DNA of 64,000 bases from Lachnospira eligens (lineage in GTDB: Bacteria; Bacillota; Clostridia; Lachnospirales; Lachnospiraceae), in the NCBI RefSeq assembly GCF_009680455.1, contig NZ_WKRD01000004.1, positions 62,001-126,000 of the forward strand, read 5' to 3'. A program made the position numbers and the translations under genes. The notes below the pieces were generated by a model that saw only the letters and a program-made list of their open reading frames with translations, was not told where the DNA came from and did no database searches. Shown here one piece after another: positions 50,695-58,797 of the stretch; positions within the stretch are counted from its first letter, which is position 1; every line of letters begins with the position of its first letter.

Positions 50695-50710
50695 TAAAAA
50701 GGTATATAAC
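50682..50710 (+). promoter_or_regulatory. Hsp20 promoter overlapping CIRCE
   Basis: TTGACA at 50682-50687, 17-bp spacer, TATAAC at 50705-50710. The -35 box lies inside the CIRCE spacer and right arm. Transcription should start near 50717. Confidence 0.85.
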
Positions 50711-50716
50711 ATAGCC

Positions 50717-50845
50717 AAGAACAAAGGAAGGGAACCAAAAGAGGTACGAAAGTAAAGGAAAGTACCTCAAGAGGTTACTGAAACATCCCGGTTCCAAAGA
50801 AACAAGGTAACAAGATAATGGTATATGTTAAAGGAGGAATGACTT
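50717..50845 (+). promoter_or_regulatory. structured 5' leader of the Hsp20 mRNA
   Basis: About 129 nt. GAGGTAC (50741-50747) pairs with GTACCTC (50762-50768), nested within GGAACC (50731-50736) and GGTTCC (50790-50795). The ribosome site AAAGGAGGA at 50830-50838 is outside the nest. It may be an mRNA stability element or part of a thermosensor; no ROSE or fourU motif is evident. Confidence 0.5.
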
Positions 50846-51286
50846 ATGTTGATGCCTAGTATTTTTGGAGAGAATTTATTTAATGATGATTGGATGGACT
50901 TCGGATTTCCTGAAGTTGACAAGGCTTTATATGGTAAGCATGCAAATAATGTAATGAAGACTGATGTTAAGGAAACTGATACAGGTTATGAAGTTGATAT
51001 TGATCTTCCAGGATTTAAGAAGGATGAAATTAATGCACAGCTTGATAACGGTTACCTTACAATAAGTGCTGCTAAGGGACTTGATAAGGATGAAAAGGAT
51101 AAGAAAGGTAAATACATCCGTAAGGAAAGATATGCTGGTGCTATGAGCCGTAGCTTCTATGTAGGTGAAGGTGTCACACAGGAAGATATCAAGGCTAAGT
51201 ATGAAGATGGTATCTTAAGACTTTCAGTTCCTAAGAAAGAAGCTAAAGCAGTTGAGAATAAGAAGTACATTGCTATTGAAGGCTAA
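50846..51286 (+). CDS. Hsp20/alpha-crystallin family small heat-shock protein
   Basis: 146 residues. The alpha-crystallin domain spans about 33-135: MKTDVKETDTGYEVDIDLPG begins it and GILRLSVPKKE closes it; the C-terminal IAIEG includes an I-x-I-type motif. Small heat-shock proteins form oligomers that hold unfolding proteins. It has its own promoter with a CIRCE operator and a long leader, and a strong AAAGGAGGA site. Control by HrcA is well supported by the operator; Hsp20 genes are less often under CIRCE than groESL and dnaK. Confidence 0.95.
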   Translation: MLMPSIFGENLFNDDWMDFGFPEVDKALYGKHANNVMKTDVKETDTGYEVDIDLPGFKKDEINAQLDNGYLTISAAKGLDKDEKDKKGKYIRKERYAGAMSRSFYVGEGVTQEDIKAKYEDGILRLSVPKKEAKAVENKKYIAIEG

Positions 51287-51328
51287 TGACTAATCATTTA
51301 TTATTGAATTAGAAAGGGAGCGATTGTT

Positions 51329-51451
51329 ATGGATAAGAATCCAAAGCATCCATTAAAGAAAAAGAAAGTACATCAGAAGATGAATGTTGCAGACCACAGT
51401 GTCGAGGAACAGGCAGCTTTTGGTAAGCATAAGAAACACACATATGAATAA
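51329..51451 (+). CDS. small basic protein of 40 residues, unknown
   Basis: ATG 51329 follows GAAAGGGAG at good spacing and a terminator follows the stop by 9 bp, so this is very likely a real gene. The protein is Lys- and His-rich (starts MDKNPKHPLKKKKVHQKM and ends GKHKKHTYE) and has no membrane segment. It lies 42 bp after the hsp20 stop and is probably on the same mRNA, so it may be heat induced. A nucleic-acid or ribosome association would suit its charge, but no family is recognised. Confidence 0.7.
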   Translation: MDKNPKHPLKKKKVHQKMNVADHSVEEQAAFGKHKKHTYE

Positions 51452-51460
51452 ATGATTTTA

Positions 51461-51497
51461 ATCCCGTGACGGTTGTATGACTGTCGCGGGATTTTTA
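51461..51497 (+). terminator. rho-independent terminator of the hsp20 unit
   Basis: ATCCCGTGAC pairs with GTCGCGGGAT and is followed by TTTTATTT. Confidence 0.9.
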
Positions 51498-51608
51498 TTT
51501 AATCAGCAATTGCTAAATATGAAATTTTAAGAATATATGCCATTGGAAGCCGCGTGTGTGGTATTATAGAAACTGTTTAAAAATATGTGGAAAGAAGGCA
51601 GGGTTTAT

Positions 51609-52085
51609 ATGTCATTAGAAAAAGCACTTGGATATCTGGAGAAAGCAGGATACAGAGAGCATGTAATACAGCTTGGTGAATCAACGGCCACGGTTGCAAT
51701 GGCAGCGGAGGCACTTGGAGTCGAGCCAGGAAGGATAGCCAAGACAATGTCTTTTCTTCAGGGCGACAAGGCAGTATTGATAATCACAGAAGGAACTGCG
51801 AAGATAGATAACAGAAAATATAAAGACACATTTCATGTAAAAGCAAAGATGATACCATTTGAAGAGGTTGAGAATATAATCGGACACGCTCCTGGTGGAG
51901 TCTGCCCATTTGGCATTAATGAGGGCATTGATGTATATCTTGATGAAAGCCTTAAACAGTTTGACATTGTGTATCCGGCAGCAGGCGACGACCATTCTGC
52001 AGTGAAGCTCACAATTGCTGAGTTGGAAGACGTGTCACGGGCTAAGGGCTGGGTTGATGTGTGCAAGGAGGCGGAAAATGTTTAA
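51609..52085 (+). CDS. YbaK/ProX-type aminoacyl-tRNA deacylase
   Basis: 158 residues from ATG 51609. The YbaK/EbsC fold is seen in KTMSFLQGDKAVLIITEGTAKIDNRKYK, the GHAPGGVCPFGI loop (about 97-108) and FDIVYPAAGDDHSAV. Members remove wrongly charged amino acids (Ala or Cys) from tRNA-Pro. It overlaps the next small gene by 8 bp, indicating coupled translation. The exact tRNA specificity (YbaK, ProXp-ala or other) cannot be told. Confidence 0.88.
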   Translation: MSLEKALGYLEKAGYREHVIQLGESTATVAMAAEALGVEPGRIAKTMSFLQGDKAVLIITEGTAKIDNRKYKDTFHVKAKMIPFEEVENIIGHAPGGVCPFGINEGIDVYLDESLKQFDIVYPAAGDDHSAVKLTIAELEDVSRAKGWVDVCKEAENV

Positions 52086-52290
52086 CAGAGAAGATAACAC
52101 ATATAACGAAATCAGGGAAAAGTCATTATTCCAGTGGCTTGATGAGATGGAAAAGCATGAAGACATAGCGGTTCGTGGAGGTGTTAAACTGACACGGGAA
52201 TATATACAGCATTTAAAAGATGAAAATAAGAGGCTTGAAGAGCAGAATAAGCTGAAAAATGAATATCTTAAGAAGGTTGTGGGAAGATAA
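52078..52290 (+). CDS. small coiled-coil protein of 70 residues, unknown
   Basis: Starts at ATG 52078 inside the end of the deacylase gene, behind AAGGAGGCGG. The C-terminal half, HLKDENKRLEEQNKLKNEYL, is strongly heptad-patterned and should form a coiled coil. No catalytic motif is seen. It is between a tRNA deacylase and a metallopeptidase in the same direction, 20 bp before the latter. Function unknown. Confidence 0.75.
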   Translation: MFNREDNTYNEIREKSLFQWLDEMEKHEDIAVRGGVKLTREYIQHLKDENKRLEEQNKLKNEYLKKVVGR

Positions 52291-52310
52291 AGCATTTACA
52301 AGGTAGAATC

Positions 52311-52847
52311 ATGAACATACAGGTAATAAAATCCAGAAGAAGAACAATAGGAATAGAGGTTCACGCAGATGGGAAAGTGATAGTAAGAACTCCATTGCGA
52401 ATGTCATCAGCAGCGATTAACCGATTTATAGAAGAACATGATGAATGGATCAGGAAGAAACTGGATTTTGTCAGACAGAAATCAGATAACAGACACGGTA
52501 CAGGTGCGCCGGGTATTGAATGTCTGTCGAATCAGGAACTTGATAATATAAAGGATACATTTGAAAAGAGAGTACAGTATTACTGTGATATAATGAATGT
52601 GAGCGTTGGAAGAATAACTATCCGTAACCAGAAAACAAGGTGGGGAAGCTGTAGTTCTAAAGGCAATGTGAATTTCAACTACCAGTTGTATTATATGCCG
52701 CAGGAGCTGATGGATTATGTAATCGTGCATGAGCTTTCGCACAGAAGGCATATGAATCATTCGGCAGAATTCTGGGCGGAGGTTGAAAAATACTGTCCGG
52801 AGTATAGAACATACAGAAAGCAGTTAAAGGGATATGAACTTACTTAG
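52311..52847 (+). CDS. YgjP-like (DUF45/M48-type) zinc metallopeptidase
   Basis: 178 residues. The zinc motif HELSHRRHMNHS (about 142-153), followed by a downstream Glu in FWAEVEKYCPEYR, and the preceding RITIRNQKTRWGSCSSKGN are characteristic of the YgjP/DUF45 family. The protein has no signal peptide and is cytoplasmic. It is the end of a three-gene unit with the deacylase and coiled-coil proteins. Substrates of this family are not established. Confidence 0.9.
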   Translation: MNIQVIKSRRRTIGIEVHADGKVIVRTPLRMSSAAINRFIEEHDEWIRKKLDFVRQKSDNRHGTGAPGIECLSNQELDNIKDTFEKRVQYYCDIMNVSVGRITIRNQKTRWGSCSSKGNVNFNYQLYYMPQELMDYVIVHELSHRRHMNHSAEFWAEVEKYCPEYRTYRKQLKGYELT

Positions 52848-52932
52848 AGGAGGCATTTTATGATAAGCAGATAATGATGTGTAGATTGAGCGGAAACATT
52901 AGTAACTATAATCATAGAAAAGAGGTATACAT

Positions 52933-53478
52933 ATGGAATTACAGGCAGTAATGGAGAAAAGAAGAAGCATAAGAAATTATAATCCTGAGCGTAAGGTTAC
53001 TAAGGAACAGCTTGAGGAACTTATTAAGGCTGCGTCATATGCACCTTCATGGAAGAATCTGCAGACATCAAGATATTACTGTGTATTATCTGAAAATGCG
53101 GTGAAAGAACTTAGAGAAAAATGTCTTCCGGAATTTAATCAGGCTAATTCGGAAGGAGCAGGCGCATATATAGTTACAACATTTGTAAAGGGAATGGTCG
53201 GCTTTGATAAGAATACAGGCAGTCCGGTTAATGAGGCTGGTGACGGCTGGGGCTATTATGACCTTGGTCTGCAGAATGATAATCTGCTTCTTAAAGCTGC
53301 TGAACTGGGGCTTGATACTCTGGTAATGGGCATTAGAGATGGTGAGGCGTTAAGAGAATTGCTTAATATTCCAGACAGTGAAAATGTTGTGTCTGTTATT
53401 GCTGTTGGCTACAGGGGACAGGAGCCACCTGAAAGACCTAAGAGAAAAGAGCTTGAGGTTGTTGCAAAATTTATATAA
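52933..53478 (+). CDS. nitroreductase family protein
   Basis: 181 residues. EKRRSIRNYNPERKVTKEQLEELIKAASYAPSW is the FMN-binding N-terminus of the nitroreductase fold, and LGLDTLVMGIRDGEALRELLNIP the central helix and loop. These enzymes are FMN dimers that reduce nitro compounds, quinones or flavins with NAD(P)H. Its own ribosome site AGAGG lies ahead of the ATG. Substrate unknown. Another nitroreductase is at 58798. Confidence 0.9.
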   Translation: MELQAVMEKRRSIRNYNPERKVTKEQLEELIKAASYAPSWKNLQTSRYYCVLSENAVKELREKCLPEFNQANSEGAGAYIVTTFVKGMVGFDKNTGSPVNEAGDGWGYYDLGLQNDNLLLKAAELGLDTLVMGIRDGEALRELLNIPDSENVVSVIAVGYRGQEPPERPKRKELEVVAKFI

Positions 53479-53512
53479 TGATTATCAATGACTTAAACTG
53501 AATAAAATAAGA

Positions 53513-53548
53513 ACTCGGGGAAGAAAAAACTTCTCTGGGCTTTTATTT
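53513..53548 (+). terminator. probable terminator after nitroreductase
   Basis: CTCGGGGAAG and CTTCTCTGGG can pair (two G-U pairs) around AAAAAA, followed by CTTTTATTTT. Confidence 0.6.
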
Positions 53549-53627
53549 TATATGGCTGTTTTTTCTTAAGCGAAAAGCGCATAATATAGATAGGTTAAGG
53601 GAAACAATAAAGGATGTATAATGTGTA

Positions 53628-53690
53628 TGACGCAGGAGGATGAGCACATCACCAAATGTTTTGGTGTGGCTTGGAAACCTGCGTTTTTTA
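53628..53690 (+). ncRNA. candidate small structured RNA, about 60 nt
   Basis: A TATAAT box at 53617-53622 (weak -35 TTAAGG) is followed within a few bases by ACGCAGG (53630-53636), which pairs with CCTGCGT (53678-53684) and runs into TTTTTT. Within lies a perfect hairpin CACCAAA-TGT-TTTGGTG (53650-53666), leaving an internal loop AGGATGAGCACAT opposite TGGCTTGGAAA. No gene begins until 53878. The rest of this 399-bp gap holds a second TATAAT at 53782-53787, probably the next gene's promoter. It matches no RNA family that I recognise. Confidence 0.5.
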
Positions 53691-53877
53691 ATTATGTGTA
53701 AAAAAATATTATATATCCCATAATAGGTACATATATTGTAATATTATTTACATTGATGTTTGTGTATACATAAAAATAGTGTATAATAAAAACAAATAAA
53801 TGTTCGATAGCACGTTTGGGATAATAAAGAGCAGATATCAGTTTTAGAACAATTTGAATTGTGTTAGGGGGTAAAAG

Positions 53878-55368
53878 ATGAAGCAGGAAACATTAAATAA
53901 ATTGAACCTTTGCGAAGATCATGAACGAGAGTGCAAGCTGGCTAATGGTGGACTTCCTGAGAGCATATGGGAGACATATTCATCTTTTGCTAATACCAAT
54001 GGAGGCACTATTCTGCTTGGAATTAGGGAGCATAGTGATTCCTTTACGATTGAGGGATTGACAGATAAGCAGATTATTAAATATCAGAAGGATTTCTGGA
54101 GCACCCTAAATGATAGAAATAAGATATCAAAAAATATACTATTGAATCATCATGTTCAGGTTATAGAGGTGGAAGATAAAAAGATACTTAAAATTGATAT
54201 ACCGGCAGCAGATAGGCATGATAAGCCGGTTTATATTGGAACTGATCCAATGAAAGGCACTTATAAAAGAGATTACGAAGGAGATTTTCTCTGTACTGAA
54301 GAGGCAGTCAGGGCTATGTTTGCAGATCAGAGAGATGTATCTGGAGACGTGGAAGTATTGGATGAGTTTGGATTGGATGTTTTGAATCAGGATACAATAA
54401 AGGGCTATCGAATCGTATTTGAGCAACTTCATAGTGGACATCCATGGAATGCACTTGAAAATGATGAGTTCCTTATGAAATTAAGAGCAGCGGCGAAGAA
54501 TAAGATGGGAACATTATCGCCAACGATAGCAGGATTATTATTCTTTGGAGAAGCTTATCATATTACTGAAGTTTTTCCTAATTATTTTCTGGATTATCGT
54601 GAGGAATGTGATGATAAAGCCGTGCGTTGGCTGTTCCGTACACATTCTAATGAGGGCGATTGGAGCGGTAATATATACGACTTTTTCTGTAAAGTGCGTA
54701 CAAGAATAGACGATGAAGTAGCTGTTCCATTTGCCAATAGAAGAGATGGATACCGGGTAGACAGAGTGGATGTGCATGATGCGTTGGAAGAGGCATTGGC
54801 AAATGCACTGGCACATGCAAATTATTATGGAAGACGGGGAATCATTGTTGTCAAAAATGGAAAGGAACTTAGCATTTCCAATCCCGGAACTATCAGGATA
54901 ACAAAAGAGGAGTTTTATGCGGGTGGCAATAGTGATCCACGAAACCCTAATATTTTAAAAATGTTTGGATTTGTTAATGTTGGTGAGCGTGCTGGAAGTG
55001 GTGTCGATAAGATTATGACAGCATGGGCAGAACAAAACTGGAAAAAGCCGGAATTTGATTTTTCAGAGCGTAATGACAGAGTAACATTAAAACTCGAAGT
55101 TGGACAGGTGGTATATATTCCGGGGGCAGCAGATATAAGGAATTCAACGGATAATAGCGAAACAGATACTGCAAAAGCTATGCCAAAAGAAGATAAGATA
55201 CTTGCTTACATTGGGGAGAATGGAAGTATTTCTATGCAGAAAGTAGTGGAAATCTGTAATTATAAATCCAGAACTGGAGCAAGAAAGCTAATAGATAAAA
55301 TGATGAAAGCAGGTTTGATAGAAAAAGTAGGAGAAAGAAATAATACTCTTTATAAAACAAAAAAATAG
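53878..55368 (+). CDS. AlbA_2/Schlafen-type putative regulator with HATPase-like domain
   Basis: 496 residues. The N-terminal AlbA_2 domain shows ERECKLANGGLPESIWETYSSFANTNGGTILLGI; the middle matches the HATPase-like C-terminal domain of this family (EEALANALAHANYYGRRGIIV, SISNPG, NPNILKMFGFVNVGERAGSG). The last 70 residues form a winged helix (ISMQKVVEICNYKSRTGARKLIDK). Such proteins are abundant in accessory regions and are thought to act in nucleic-acid-based regulation or defence; the role is unproven. It is preceded by TTAGGGGGT and lies at the start of the variable region. Confidence 0.82.
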   Translation: MKQETLNKLNLCEDHERECKLANGGLPESIWETYSSFANTNGGTILLGIREHSDSFTIEGLTDKQIIKYQKDFWSTLNDRNKISKNILLNHHVQVIEVEDKKILKIDIPAADRHDKPVYIGTDPMKGTYKRDYEGDFLCTEEAVRAMFADQRDVSGDVEVLDEFGLDVLNQDTIKGYRIVFEQLHSGHPWNALENDEFLMKLRAAAKNKMGTLSPTIAGLLFFGEAYHITEVFPNYFLDYREECDDKAVRWLFRTHSNEGDWSGNIYDFFCKVRTRIDDEVAVPFANRRDGYRVDRVDVHDALEEALANALAHANYYGRRGIIVVKNGKELSISNPGTIRITKEEFYAGGNSDPRNPNILKMFGFVNVGERAGSGVDKIMTAWAEQNWKKPEFDFSERNDRVTLKLEVGQVVYIPGAADIRNSTDNSETDTAKAMPKEDKILAYIGENGSISMQKVVEICNYKSRTGARKLIDKMMKAGLIEKVGERNNTLYKTKK

Positions 55369-55382
55369 AAAAATTAGTAATT

Positions 55383-55475
55383 ACTTTTAACATCAGAGTG
55401 ACTAGTATGTGGTCACTTTTATGATTAAGTGTTCACTAGGTGGTCACAAGTGGTCACTTTTAACATCAGAGTGAC
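55383..55475. repeat. two 20-bp direct repeats with GGTCAC boxes
   Basis: ACTTTTAACATCAGAGTGAC occurs at 55383-55402 and again at 55456-55475. TGGTCAC appears three times between and around them, twice with the reverse complement GTGACCA nearby. It follows the AlbA_2-type gene directly and could be its operator or a recombination trace. Confidence 0.7.
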
Positions 55476-55555
55476 CACCATATATACAAGCAGGCAGGCC
55501 TTGGAGTTATAAATCATGAGTATATTTAGAAAGAAACACACAATCCTATGATAAA

Positions 55556-55729
55556 ATGAATAAGAAACCAGTACTGAAGACAAGCATATGCACAGGGGAG
55601 CAGGTTGCGGGATTTCAGGATATCCATACCGGTAAGATAGAGGAGATAATGTTGATTAAGCAGGCCGCGGATATAGATACATTTAAACAAATGTATGGAA
55701 TTGATGGAGAGATACCAAAGGTATACTAA
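55556..55729 (+). CDS. small conserved-looking protein of 57 residues, unknown
   Basis: Reads MNKKPVLKTSICTGEQVAGF, continues with a KIEEIMLI strand and ends with DGEIPKVY. Composition and reading frame look coding and the stop is 22 bp before the helicase start. No convincing ribosome site precedes the ATG. The pattern (one Cys, alternating strands, Tyr terminus) does not match a family I can name. It is probably co-transcribed with the helicase. Confidence 0.6.
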   Translation: MNKKPVLKTSICTGEQVAGFQDIHTGKIEEIMLIKQAADIDTFKQMYGIDGEIPKVY

Positions 55730-55751
55730 ATATTTACAGGTAAAGAGGACT

Positions 55752-57863
55752 ATGAACATACCAGAAAGAGCAACGAAGGAACAGACAGAGGCAATAACAC
55801 AGACAGAAGGCAACATAAGGGTTGCGTCAGTTCCAGGTTCGGGAAAAACATTTGTACTTACATATAGAATAGCATATCTCATAACAGAACTGTTTGTTGA
55901 GCCATCATCTATTGTGGCGCTTACATTTACAAACAAGGCAGCTTCGCAGATGAAGCACAGATTAAGGAATATTGTTGGTGATAACGCCAACTGTTTTACA
56001 GGAACATTTCACGGATATTGTAACATGTTTCTTAAAGAGGAGATTCACAGGCTGACATTTCCCAAAACATTCACGATTCTTGATAAGAAGGCAGAGCTGG
56101 AAATGATTAAGGATGTGGCAGATGATATGGGAATATCGCTCAAGGACAATACTGCGAAGAAGATAATGAGTGATATAGACATAACCAAGCAGGATATATC
56201 CTATGTTGAGCTTATGGCAGGCGTTGATAAGACAGAGCTTAAAAGAAGGGCTTCCAGCGAGAAAAATGTGGATAAAAGGGTTTTCTATAATTATCTTAAG
56301 AGACAGTGTGACAATTATGCTCTGGACTTTGAAGACCTTATTAATTTTACTTTATACATTTTGAACAGAAATGAAGACGTGCGGATTCGCTGGCAGGAAA
56401 AATGTCAATATGTTTTGTGCGATGAGTATCAGGATGTCAATATGAAACAGGATATGCTGCTTCACATTCTAAGCGGTTTGTATCAGAATCTGTTTGTGGT
56501 AGGTGATGACGACCAAAACATATATACATGGCGAGGTTCTGACCCTGAATACATGATTAATTTTGATAAAACACATGAAAATGTGCAGGATTATTCACTT
56601 ACTGAGAATTTCAGAAGCACTCCTCAGATTGTAAATGCAGCGAAATCCCTTATCTCTGCTAATCAGAACAGGCTTGAAAAGCAGATGATTTCTAACAGAC
56701 CAGATGGCAATAAGCCGGTATTTAATGCACCTGACACCGAGGAGAATGAGTCTTTGTGGATAGCTGATACAATTCTTGATAATGTGGCTAAGAATATGAA
56801 GTACAGCGACCATACTATATTGGTGCGGGCTGCTTCACAGACAAGGTCGTTAGAGGAAGCATTTATAAAAAGAAAAGTTCCTTACAAGATACTAAGCGGT
56901 GCGAAATTCTATGAAAGCGAAGAGATAAGAACGGTGCTTTCATACATGAGAATGGTGTACAGCCTTACGGACATGGATTTGCTGTATACTATATCCAGAC
57001 CGAGAAGGGGCTTTGGTAAGAAGTCTGTTGAGAAGCTTAAAAATGCAGCGGCACAGAACAACTGCAGTCTTTTCAAGGCACTTGGAAAGCAGATTGAAGA
57101 TGGCGATATAACACAGAAACATGTGATAGAATATTACAATGCAATCAGTGAATTGCATGATACATATGTTGCTTATACCTGTACTGATATAGTAAACAAA
57201 TGTCTTGACATGGGATATCGTCAGGCATTGGAGCAGGATATCGACCAGACCAGACTTGATAATGTGTCAGAGCTTATCAGGACTATTACGGCATTGGAGG
57301 AAGATAATCAGGAAAAGGTTGAGCTGGCTGATCTGTTAAGCCATTTTGCATTATTTTCAGCGCAAGATGAGGACGGAGAGTATAATGTTGTAAAAGTAAT
57401 GACAATTCATACAGCAAAAGGACTTGAGTTTGATACAGTATTTGTACCAGGACTCGTTGAAGGACAGTTTCCAAGCAGCAGGCTTCGTAATGAAGACGAA
57501 TATGAAGAGGAAAGAAGATTGTTGTATGTTGCGATGACGAGGGCTAAGAATATGCTTTACCTCAGCACTTATAGAAAGAAAGATGGCCGTTTCGCTGCAA
57601 GACCATCAGCATTTTTAAGTGACATTGATACTAATCTTCTTGACTGTATCAACAACAGCAGAGTATTAATCAGAAGTGTGACTGAGCAGATGCTGCCAAA
57701 GGTTGTATTCGAGGTTGGAGATAAAGTCAGACATAAGGTATTTGGAACTGGCGAGATTGTTAAGGTCGATAAGGTTACACAGACATATGAAATCCAGTTT
57801 GAGAATATCAGGGGAACGAGAAGACTGATGTTTCGGGCAGAGCTGGGAAATGTTGAAAATTAA
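55752..57863 (+). CDS. UvrD/PcrA-type superfamily 1 DNA helicase
   Basis: 703 residues from ATG 55752 (AAAGAGGA upstream; the longer frame has no ribosome site). Motifs: Walker A SVPGSGKT (about 27-34), Ia LTFTNKAA, II CDEYQDVN, III GDDDQNIYTWRGS, IV LTENFRSTPQIV, V TIHTAKGLEFDTVFV and VI LLYVAMTRAK. The C-terminal GDKVRHKVFGTGEIV is the tail domain known from PcrA/UvrD. It unwinds DNA 3' to 5' in repair. It is slightly shorter than PcrA (about 740), so it may be a paralogue. Its first 200 coding bp recur at 63777-63976. Confidence 0.93.
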   Translation: MNIPERATKEQTEAITQTEGNIRVASVPGSGKTFVLTYRIAYLITELFVEPSSIVALTFTNKAASQMKHRLRNIVGDNANCFTGTFHGYCNMFLKEEIHRLTFPKTFTILDKKAELEMIKDVADDMGISLKDNTAKKIMSDIDITKQDISYVELMAGVDKTELKRRASSEKNVDKRVFYNYLKRQCDNYALDFEDLINFTLYILNRNEDVRIRWQEKCQYVLCDEYQDVNMKQDMLLHILSGLYQNLFVVGDDDQNIYTWRGSDPEYMINFDKTHENVQDYSLTENFRSTPQIVNAAKSLISANQNRLEKQMISNRPDGNKPVFNAPDTEENESLWIADTILDNVAKNMKYSDHTILVRAASQTRSLEEAFIKRKVPYKILSGAKFYESEEIRTVLSYMRMVYSLTDMDLLYTISRPRRGFGKKSVEKLKNAAAQNNCSLFKALGKQIEDGDITQKHVIEYYNAISELHDTYVAYTCTDIVNKCLDMGYRQALEQDIDQTRLDNVSELIRTITALEEDNQEKVELADLLSHFALFSAQDEDGEYNVVKVMTIHTAKGLEFDTVFVPGLVEGQFPSSRLRNEDEYEEERRLLYVAMTRAKNMLYLSTYRKKDGRFAARPSAFLSDIDTNLLDCINNSRVLIRSVTEQMLPKVVFEVGDKVRHKVFGTGEIVKVDKVTQTYEIQFENIRGTRRLMFRAELGNVEN

Positions 57864-57881
57864 AGCAGGTTAGAGAATGGA

Positions 57882-57907
57882 AAAATAGGGGAACCCCCCT
57901 ATTTTTT
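57882..57907 (+). terminator. rho-independent terminator after the helicase
   Basis: AAAATAGGGG pairs with CCCCTATTTT, loop AACC, followed by TT. Confidence 0.85.
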
Positions 57908-58072
57908 CATTCTTGACTGCAGAAAAGTAGGAATGACAAGTTCATTTTCTTTCTTTTCTGACTTAGCTAAAAGATTATTTATGTCAGAGGCTTTAACGGT
58001 ATTATAAGTATTTTTCATAGGCAGGTTGGTAAGGATGTGCATAACAATATATTACAAGGAATAGAAACACAT

Positions 58073-58438
58073 ATGTATGAACAGGCTTTTTCACCTGATA
58101 AAGAAAATGATGAAAGAAGTTTTGATGAAATATGCGATGAGGCTCTAAAATTATTTAAGTCACAATGTGATAATATACATTTTAAAGCTATAGATGATAG
58201 AGATGTTGAACTTATATCAGATGACAATGGGCATAATAAATATAATGTTATTATAATAGAACATTTCAGGCTTTTGCAGAGCAGACACACCACATACAAA
58301 AGCATGAGTCAGGAGTTGTATAAATATTGTGTACAGTATCTTCATGATATGGCAAAAAAATATGGATATGTGATTATTGTTGGCATGCACATTAATAACG
58401 CAGAAGAATGGCTAAATAACTGGATGAAAAAGATTTAA
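58073..58438 (+). CDS. hypothetical cytoplasmic protein
   Basis: 121 residues from ATG 58073, with AAGGA 12 bp before it; a GTG at 58037 is also in frame. The sequence is acidic and helical, with FDEICDEALKLFKSQCDN, EHFRLLQSRHTTYKSMSQ and a Trp-rich end (EEWLNNWMKKI). No signal, membrane segment or known motif is seen. It is followed 15 bp later by a broken small gene behind a good ribosome site, the pair looking like members of a small accessory or immunity-type operon. Function unknown. Confidence 0.55.
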   Translation: MYEQAFSPDKENDERSFDEICDEALKLFKSQCDNIHFKAIDDRDVELISDDNGHNKYNVIIIEHFRLLQSRHTTYKSMSQELYKYCVQYLHDMAKKYGYVIIVGMHINNAEEWLNNWMKKI

Positions 58439-58453
58439 GGAGGATAATAAGAC

Positions 58454-58724
58454 ATGATAAATAAAACAGTATTAAGAATGATAAGCAGAAATAGAAGGAG
58501 CCAATTCAGAGATTTTTGAAGTTTCAACAGTAATTGCATATCGTTTATCTGAGGCAATTTTAAAACAGAATTATTTGAATCCGGAAAATTATCTGTACAT
58601 AGAAGATGATACAATGATACTTCGATGCGTGGTAGACGATGAAGATGTGAGATACAGATATAATTTTAATGATGGTGACTTTTCAGAATATAAACAAATG
58701 ATAGATGATGATTACTTAATATAA
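58454..58724 (+). pseudogene. frameshifted small acidic protein gene
   Basis: ATG 58454 has a strong AAGGAGGATA site, but its frame stops after 21 residues at 58519. A different frame, without a start, is open across 58485-58724 and reads EGANSEIFEVSTVIAYRLSE and later YLYIEDDTMILRCVVDDEDV. Joining the two by one frameshift near 58480-58500 gives a credible protein of about 88 residues. The acidic, beta-rich tail looks like immunity-type proteins, but the family is not identified. Confidence 0.6.
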
Positions 58725-58797
58725 TTACAATGCGGGATTTTATTGTATAAGTGATATAATTAGCGTAGATAAAATTCACTGAAAGGAAGGGTTATTT

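Noticed and set aside
53628..53690. Hammerhead ribozyme or SRP RNA at the small structured RNA
   Set aside because: The hammerhead core CUGAUGA...GAAA and the SRP core GGUCAGG...GGAAGGAAGCAG are not present.
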